From Plasmopara viticola (taxonomy: Eukaryota > Oomycota > Peronosporomycetes > Peronosporales > Peronosporaceae): a stretch of DNA of 64,000 nucleotides. Made by a program: the position numbers and the translations under genes. Positions 58,481 to 64,000 of the stretch are shown here, piece after piece (position 1 is the stretch's first letter; the number at the start of each line of letters is the position of its first letter). The stretch lies in contig MBPM02000123.1 of the NCBI GenBank assembly GCA_001695595.3, forward strand, positions 62,001 to 126,000. Reading direction: 5' to 3'. The notes under the pieces are model-generated. The model saw only the letters and a list, made by a program, of their open reading frames with translations, did no database searches and was not told the origin of the DNA.

Positions 58481-58747
58481 ATGTCAGTAATTTTAGAGTT
58501 CGGAAAATATAAAGGAAAATCTCTTGAGGAAGTCTATGAGCAAGATGCGTCATACTGTCGATGGTTATACAACCAGCAAACAGAAGACTCTGATATCAAA
58601 CGGTTTTTACAAGGTAAGTTCCAAGATGGAGATGATAGCTATATTATGCGGTGGGGCAAACATAAGAACAAATCCGTCAAGTGGATTGTTGAAAACGATA
58701 CCCAATATTTCAATTGGATGTGTAAAAATGAATACATCAAGAATTAA
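58481..58747 (+). CDS. Small protein with two ExoX C-terminal-like motifs
   Basis: 88 codons. Two halves share a pattern: ILEFGKYKGKSLEEVYEQD...YCRWLYNQ (residues about 4-32) and IMRWGKHKNKSVKWIVEND...YFNWMCKN (about 54-84). The (F/W)GK(Y/H)KxKS...D..Y..W pattern is that of the short C-terminal module found after exodeoxyribonuclease X-type domains and as small proteins of large DNA viruses. No nuclease domain is attached. It lies just inside the terminal repeat and reads inward, so it belongs to the Polinton-like element. AT-rich codon use matches polB and differs from the host genes. Function unknown. Confidence 0.65.
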   Translation: MSVILEFGKYKGKSLEEVYEQDASYCRWLYNQQTEDSDIKRFLQGKFQDGDDSYIMRWGKHKNKSVKWIVENDTQYFNWMCKNEYIKN

Positions 58748-58848
58748 TGTCCCTCATTGAAAGAAAACTCAAACGAATTTGGTGTAGAATTAAATTAATC
58801 GAATTATTTTTTTTGTCTGAAATCTCCATGTTCTCATCGTTGGGTACT

Positions 58849-58985
58849 ATCCTTGGGTATGGTTTCCTTATCCCAAGGTATTCCATTCTTATACCTGGGT
58901 ATGGTTTCCTCATCCCGAGGTATTCCATTCTTATCCATGGAGATGACATACTTATCCATGGGTATGCCATCTCAAGGTATGATAG
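58849..58985. repeat. 42-bp minisatellite, about three units
   Basis: gggtatggtttcct starts at 58855 and 58897, with tattccattctta inside each unit; the third unit is degenerate. 42 is a multiple of three, so both overlapping frames encode 14-residue repeats. Confidence 0.7.
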
Positions 58986-59023
58986 TCTCATCAACAGACC
59001 TCAACCACAGCGGTTTCTCACAT

Positions 59024-59112
59024 ACGCAGTCGATCCACCGTCCTCGCACCGTTGATCCACTGCTCTCAACCACAGCTGTTTTCTCAGACGCAGTCGATCC
59101 ACCGTCCTCGAT
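59024..59112. repeat. Short direct repeat cagtcgatccaccgtcctcg
   Basis: Two exact 20-base copies about 63 bases apart, with related ccacagctgttt/ccatcacagctgt segments between and after them. Confidence 0.6.
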
Positions 59113-59372
59113 TCACTGCCTCCATCACAGCTGTCGATCGATCGTATGTCCTCGAAAGTCAGTTTGGTCCATACATGTGCTGTAACATTGGTCAACTCCT
59201 TGTCGCGACTCAGCAGGTTATTAGATCATACAGGTGATCAGAACCAACGAGCTTTTTGGAATCAATACATTGTTCAACAAGTAGCTGAGGATAGGAGGCA
59301 AATCGCTACCACCACAACACTATCGGCTTAGACAGGCTATCAGAGAAAAGCTTAATTCTGCAGCACATGGTT

Positions 59373-61214
59373 TCACGGACTCCAGGTTGCGACATACGCA
59401 ACGTACAACAGCACTTGGGTTGGAGGATCAGCTGGAGCAAGTCGAAATTTATCACTGGTCTCCTTGTCTGGCACCACCGCAATATATCTGGCACCGTCCG
59501 GAAACATCTTCGCATACTTGTCAAGTGCCACTGAGTCAATTTTATGATTGTCGGACTTCGTTATTTGGATCAAGCCAACCACGTTATGTTCCCCACCCAT
59601 GTTCAGCTTGGCAACACTGTCGATAGTCTCCAAACAACGTGTGCAGGGATACCAATAGTCGACATCCGCAAGTTGCTGCATGATTGCTTCGCATTCCGCT
59701 GCATCAGTGCCTTCATAGAGATACGCGTTGGCTTCGAATTCCAACGCAGCATATGTATGCTGGTTCTTTTTTCTTCGGTCGTACGTCCTCACCTGCAACT
59801 CGAGATTCTGTCCGTCTCTTGCCATCGCATGCACGTAATTCTCGAATGCAATTCCCATCAACCCATCGTCGCCAAGCATGTGACCTTTTGACCACAACTC
59901 CTCATAGTAGGATGGCGCCACGATTTTGCCAAGTTGCCTCAACGCATACTCGGAGGTGATCACACAAAACCACGACCTCGTCATCGTATACTTCGCCGAG
60001 CTGCTTTAATTCTTGGGATCCTGCTCACTCGCTCGAACTGACGTCATCCGTAAGCGATCAATTTGTTTCTCCGAGCCAAGAGCATACTGGGTATTCAAAA
60101 GTTCGGTCACTTGCGCATCAACGAGACCAATAGCCTGGTCAATTGAATCTATGACAACGTTCTTCTCCGACAAGAAGTCGCGCAAGTTGCCACCCGAGTA
60201 GTAGTACCTGTCCTTGATATTGTGTTCCGTCCATTGAAAATGCGCCCCAACAGATTTCAAATCCACCTTGGACCAAAAGGGCACTAGACAACGCCTCAGT
60301 ACAGGACCGTCGTCGTTCTTCATTGGATACTGGACAGACGTTGCAAGCATTCGGAACGACGCCAGCGTTGCAAAGTTTTCGGCAATGTCCTTGTGCATGA
60401 GACCGTCCAGACACAATTCAAAATCTTGACCACGCAGTTCATCAAGATCACTCAAGCTCGCCTTGTTACTTCGCCAATATTGCTTGTTCTTTCCATCCAG
60501 ATACAGCAAGGAGAATCCTTCCTTTTTCAGCTTCCGAAACAAGACGACGCGTTTCTGTTGAAGCAAAGCCATGTAGAATGCAAACAACACGACCATCATG
60601 CTCTTCCCAACACCAGGTGTCCCCACAAACACAGTGCTGAGCTTCTTTTCCATATGGTCGTTGAATATCTTGATGATGTCCTGCGTTTCCTTCCGAACAT
60701 AGAACCACGCGGGAAAATCCGGCTCGACGTGGCGAATGTCGAGTGCGATGCCACCAATTTGCCACCTGCCGATATCTAAGGTGGCTGCAATTGAATCCAT
60801 CCTCTCGACCTCGATGACAGTCAATGATCTGGCCTTCTTGCGTGCCCGTTGCTCATCCCATTGCTCCTGATCAACTTCCGGAACCACCACCAACACGTGG
60901 ATTTCCCCTCGTTTTGGTTGAAATTCCTCGCCGTAGTAATCCACAATCCAGTTTAACTCGTCCATGTGTGCAAACCCTTCCGGGTGTCCATTCTCATCGA
61001 GCGTCAAAGCTTCTGCGCCGCTTCTATCGAGCCATGTATTGTCGCCCTTCCTGGCGAGGAACAATTGCAGCTTGTCCGCATCGATCGCCTTGAGATCGTT
61101 CTCCTTCTCCGTCTTGATGGCCTTCTTCAAGTGGTCCACAGACTTGCTCGCATCGATGTCGATGGAGAACGCGTTCCCCTTCACACCGACGAGCGCGCAA
61201 TACAGCGTCACCAT
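59373..61214 (-). pseudogene. Crinkler (CRN) effector-like gene: P-loop NTPase plus nuclease-like domain, interrupted by in-frame stop
   Basis: The CRN N-terminal domain starts at the ATG at 61214 (MVTLYCALVGVKGNAF), 15 codons inside the open frame. It has LFLARK at residues 51-56, where LFLAK is usual, and HVLVVVP at 106-112. A Walker A loop, GTPGVGKS, is at 198-205. A TAA at 60008-60006 stops the frame, but the following 203 codons (59984-59373) are in the same frame 24 bases on. They look like the rest of the protein: GIAFENYVHAM, then DSVAKL...LIQITKSDNHKID, a PD-(D/E)XK-like pattern seen at CRN C termini. CRN proteins act in host cells, commonly in the nucleus, as plant-infection effectors, or have roles inside the oomycete. 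No signal peptide is evident. A single substitution could account for the stop. Confidence 0.8.
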
Positions 61215-61259
61215 GTTTCCAATTGCTTTTTGCGAGTGAGGGATGTTCTCTCTACCCAT

Positions 61260-62618
61260 ATTTCAGCCAATCAAATGTGCAACCCAAAGTTGGGTTTTTG
61301 ACGTGCGATATTATCCAATTCCGCCTTTTTAGAAGTCGGAAATGTGGCAGCCATGTCGGTAATGTGCGACCTAACCCTTCGTCAAATCGTACGTATTATG
61401 CCCATCTGTCCGTACAATGTCACGAGACTGTAAAAAAGCCGTTGCTTGATTACGCAGCAAGCTGAGACCATCCAGCTGAGACCAAAAGAGCAAGCAAATT
61501 TCTCACTTGATTTTGTCTGAAATTTTGCTCATTGCTTTCACGCAACCTCCTCACCTCTGCAGTGTTCGCCAATCAGCTCCATCAGGAGACTCTGAGGAAT
61601 AGGTCAGCTAACCCTCTTCCCTTGCACGCACTACATAATCCGGATTCTTGAGTCTGAAAGCAAAAGGGCCTAGCCCTGACTCATCGAAAGCGGGAGAGCC
61701 GCTTTTTCTTTCCTCCGAAAGTACCCACCGCTGCGCTCGTAATCAGGCGTAATGTTGCCCACGATTTATGTGATTCATAGGTACACTAGAGGTCGTCCTT
61801 CCTCTGAGTATGGCGGCGACTGAGTCGGCAAGTGAGCTGGCCGCGTGTTAAGTAGGATGCGGATGGCCTGATAATTTGCGCCCTGGATTAATCTTTGGTC
61901 TTTTCCTTATACATCCATCATGGTACTATATTGCTTAGCCTCCGATAAGGCACTGCGGGTAGGGGTGTTTGTACTTAATATCCTCCCATCGATTCTGTTC
62001 GCGGTGGTACTTTTTACAAACTATCTGCTCGTTTATGCTTTCCAACGATTAAAAAAAGTTACTCTATTATAGCTTACATCACTTCGCTATGCTTTTGCTT
62101 TTGCCCGCCCAAAAAGCTTTGGATTTTGCATACCATTGTCAGCATCTTGCAAGAATCAACATGATGAATTCAAAACAAAAAAAGGAAACGATCAAGTGTC
62201 TTCCTACTTTGCCTGCAAAGGTTGATTTGCGGCTACACGATTGTGAGACAAAGCGCAAAAAGCTGAGACTAAACATGACAAGTCAGAGCCGGTCCGGTAC
62301 ATATACAGCCAGGTGGGAAGATCGAAAAGTACTTTGAGCCCATAGACGGTCAGCGAGAGGGGCACAATAACTCTTGGGTTATTTTTTTCTCTACGGGCCA
62401 ATCATCTGTTGTGAAGGGCGTCAATCCTTGTGACCAAAGAATCGATGGATGTTTATAACTCCATGGAAAAAAAGTATCCGTGTTTTGTACATTACACATG
62501 CAAAGAGACGCCTAGCTACAAGACGTAGGGTACCAAGTGGCAAGAGGCCGGCTGGAGTAGTCGAGAGGAATAAAAACGGGATCGGGCCCCCGTGCAGCCG
62601 TTAAATAATTAAGGCAAC
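61260..62618. other. Intergenic, no recognised gene
   Basis: The largest frame (82 codons, 62089-62337) is Lys-rich without a known motif. No feature supported. Confidence 0.4.
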
Positions 62619-63227
62619 TTAAAGCGAGAGCAGCGTCGACGCAGACAAGGTGCGGTCAATGGCCACGGGTGCCTCGATCTCGAGCAGATCGAGGTCGAGC
62701 TCGGGGTACAGGACGTCAATCCACGCCAACGGCGCGTCGTCGTCCGCGCGATGGCCTTTAAAGCGCCGCACGACCTCCACGGTCACTCGGGGATGGCACT
62801 GCTTGGCACACGGGCCGTCGGGCGGCGCCAACGCCAGCAGCTCGAGCGGCATCTTGAGCGCGCTTTTCGTCGGCGACAAGGCACGCTTTCGGGTAATGCG
62901 CCACGTCAAGGCCGGGTGGTCGCGCTGGAAAAACTGATTCGAGAACGTGCAGACGACGGCCCGCGACTTTGTCCACTTGCGAAAGTGAAAGTAATTGAGT
63001 TGCCGTTGGAAGCTCGCGTACTTGCAGTGTTTAAAGTACTTGGGCAAGATGTAGCTCGTCATGGCCCCCATGTCGTGGATCTCAAACGCATGGCCGTCCG
63101 GCGTCCAGCGCAAGATGCGGGGACTTTCAACGTCTAGCATCCGACGCAAGCTCTTGAGAAACGGCGCGACTTCCTTCACGAGCGTGCCGTCGGATAGTTC
63201 CGATGCAGAGGACTGGACGCGCGACAT
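62619..63227 (-). CDS. Heat-shock-factor-type DNA-binding protein
   Basis: Taking the ATG at 63227 (MSRVQSSASELSDG) gives 202 codons. The open frame extends 68 codons further upstream, but that part is low-complexity and crosses an octamer microsatellite, so it is probably untranslated. Residues about 18-110 form an HSF domain: PFLKSLRRML, then ILRWTPDGHAFEI, then a recognition helix FQRQLNYFHFRKW, matching the family SFVRQLNxYGFxK. No coiled-coil trimerisation region follows; the C-terminal half is Pro/Ala/Asp-rich. Small HSF-domain proteins are numerous in oomycetes and probably act as nuclear transcription factors. It is transcribed in the same direction as the CRN gene but 1.4 kb away. 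Confidence 0.85.
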   Translation of the reverse strand: MSRVQSSASELSDGTLVKEVAPFLKSLRRMLDVESPRILRWTPDGHAFEIHDMGAMTSYILPKYFKHCKYASFQRQLNYFHFRKWTKSRAVVCTFSNQFFQRDHPALTWRITRKRALSPTKSALKMPLELLALAPPDGPCAKQCHPRVTVEVVRRFKGHRADDDAPLAWIDVLYPELDLDLLEIEAPVAIDRTLSASTLLSL

Positions 63228-63237
63228 GGACGTGAAC

Positions 63238-63285
63238 GGCAACAAGGCAACAAGGCAACAAGGCAACGAGGCAACGGGGCAGCTG
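63238..63285. repeat. Octamer microsatellite (ggcaacaa)n
   Basis: Five units of ggcaacaa and variants (ggcaacga, ggcaacgg), placed 10 bases upstream of the HSF start codon, probably in its 5' untranslated region. Confidence 0.8.
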
Positions 63286-63653
63286 GCGTGGCAGAACGGA
63301 AAGTGATACGGGCGCCGTGGCTTCCAGTGAGCGACCGCTTTTTTTGTCCAATTACGGATTACGGGCGGTGGGACCGCGACCCGCGAATGAAAAACATGAT
63401 TTTCTACTGTAACGTGAGATACAGACGTCATGGTTTACGGTACTCCTCCGTGGCGATGTTCCACAACCAAGTTTTTTTTTTTTTCTTCTTCTATCGCTTG
63501 CTCACTTACTGGACGCTCGAGACCTTAGCCATACATGATGGTGTCGGCGTAATGGCATTGACGTCCCACACCTTAGCTCATGCATGGGAGCAAATCCATG
63601 AAGTGTTTCTTTGCCTCGCTTGTCCAATACAGTCAACTGGTCCCTCCTCCCGG

Positions 63654-64000
63654 TGTTAAGGGGCAGTTTAGCGACTTGTGGGTTTTATACACAATTTGCC
63701 ATGATCGTTTTTTTTATAATTCAGTACATGCATTAAGTCAATCTATTCATTTCAGTAGGTGACCGTTGTCCACCCCAGTGCACAGAAAGCCAGCTTGAAC
63801 CACAAGAGCGTAAAATGCCCCATTCAGTCCTCCTAACCAAGACATAACAGGAAAAAAATGGGTGCTCTATGCCACTCTTGACTTTCGAAACAACGGTCTG
63901 CCGACCAGATAAGACCCCGTCGAGGACGCCAATCGGCTCAGTTTTGATTGATGACCTAAGCCAAAACTAGGAAAGGTTGCTCCGGCTTCCACGGGTGCCA
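63654..64000 (+). repeat. Inverted repeat, right copy (347 bp, cut by window end)
   Basis: Reverse complement of 57541-57887; begins gttaaggggcag after a cctcccgg tract. It runs off the window, so its full length is unknown. Confidence 0.8.

Noticed and set aside
58849..59112. CRISPR-like array
   Set aside because: Repeats are contiguous or drifted minisatellite units without unique spacers, in a eukaryotic context.
57541..64000. A defined cargo transposon (Starship-like) carrying CRN and HSF
   Set aside because: The bracketing repeats look more like LTR starts, no recombinase gene is present, and the right repeat is cut by the window; kept only as a lower-interest observation.

Overview
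The window looks like a repeat-rich piece of an oomycete genome, most likely a Peronosporales plant pathogen (Phytophthora or a downy mildew). The pointers are a Crinkler (CRN) effector-type gene with LFLA(R)K and HVLVVVP motifs, a START-like/FYVE protein of the kind expanded in oomycetes, an oomycete-style small HSF protein, a potassium-channel-beta-like aldo/keto reductase, intron-poor genes, and abundant copia, Gypsy, LINE and SINE debris. No species can be named from the sequence alone.

Layout. 1-11905 and 31769-44480 are arms of a large inverted duplication. Without two later insertions each arm is about 11.55 kb, and they look about 99% alike in the stretches compared by eye. Each arm holds an internally deleted LINE, a dead Ty1/copia element with 146-bp LTRs, an older copia relic and a 141-bp tandem repeat. 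The 20-kb spacer between the arms has a truncated protein-primed family-B DNA polymerase (11902-14056), a decayed Gypsy pol (about 15.2-17.5 kb), a START/FYVE gene (20000-21868), an 872-aa repeat protein (28023-30641) and an ankyrin protein (30744-31643). Right of arm B lie the aldo/keto reductase (44605-45631), a tRNA-derived SINE, a 486-bp MITE with 75-bp terminal repeats, and about 9 kb of unrecognised sequence. The last 6.5 kb holds an ExoX-C-like small ORF, a broken CRN gene and an HSF gene.

Most interesting point. Two ends of a Polinton/Maverick-like element are present. They share an inverted terminal repeat of about 390 bp starting AGTATATACC, with a nested hairpin. One end is next to PolB (ending at 14791), the other next to the ExoX-like ORF (starting at 58005). 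Each is flanked by the same hexamer CCCCTC in direct orientation, as expected for a 6-bp Polinton target-site duplication. The two ends face the wrong way round for one intact element: their flanks meet inside the window. This implies a duplication or rearrangement of one insertion locus.

History that can be read: the copia element and a first LINE derivative inserted and decayed; the whole block was then duplicated in inverted orientation, with its inner edge falling inside polB; afterwards one LINE derivative inserted in each arm at different sites, each with a clean target-site duplication and a clean empty site in the opposite arm.
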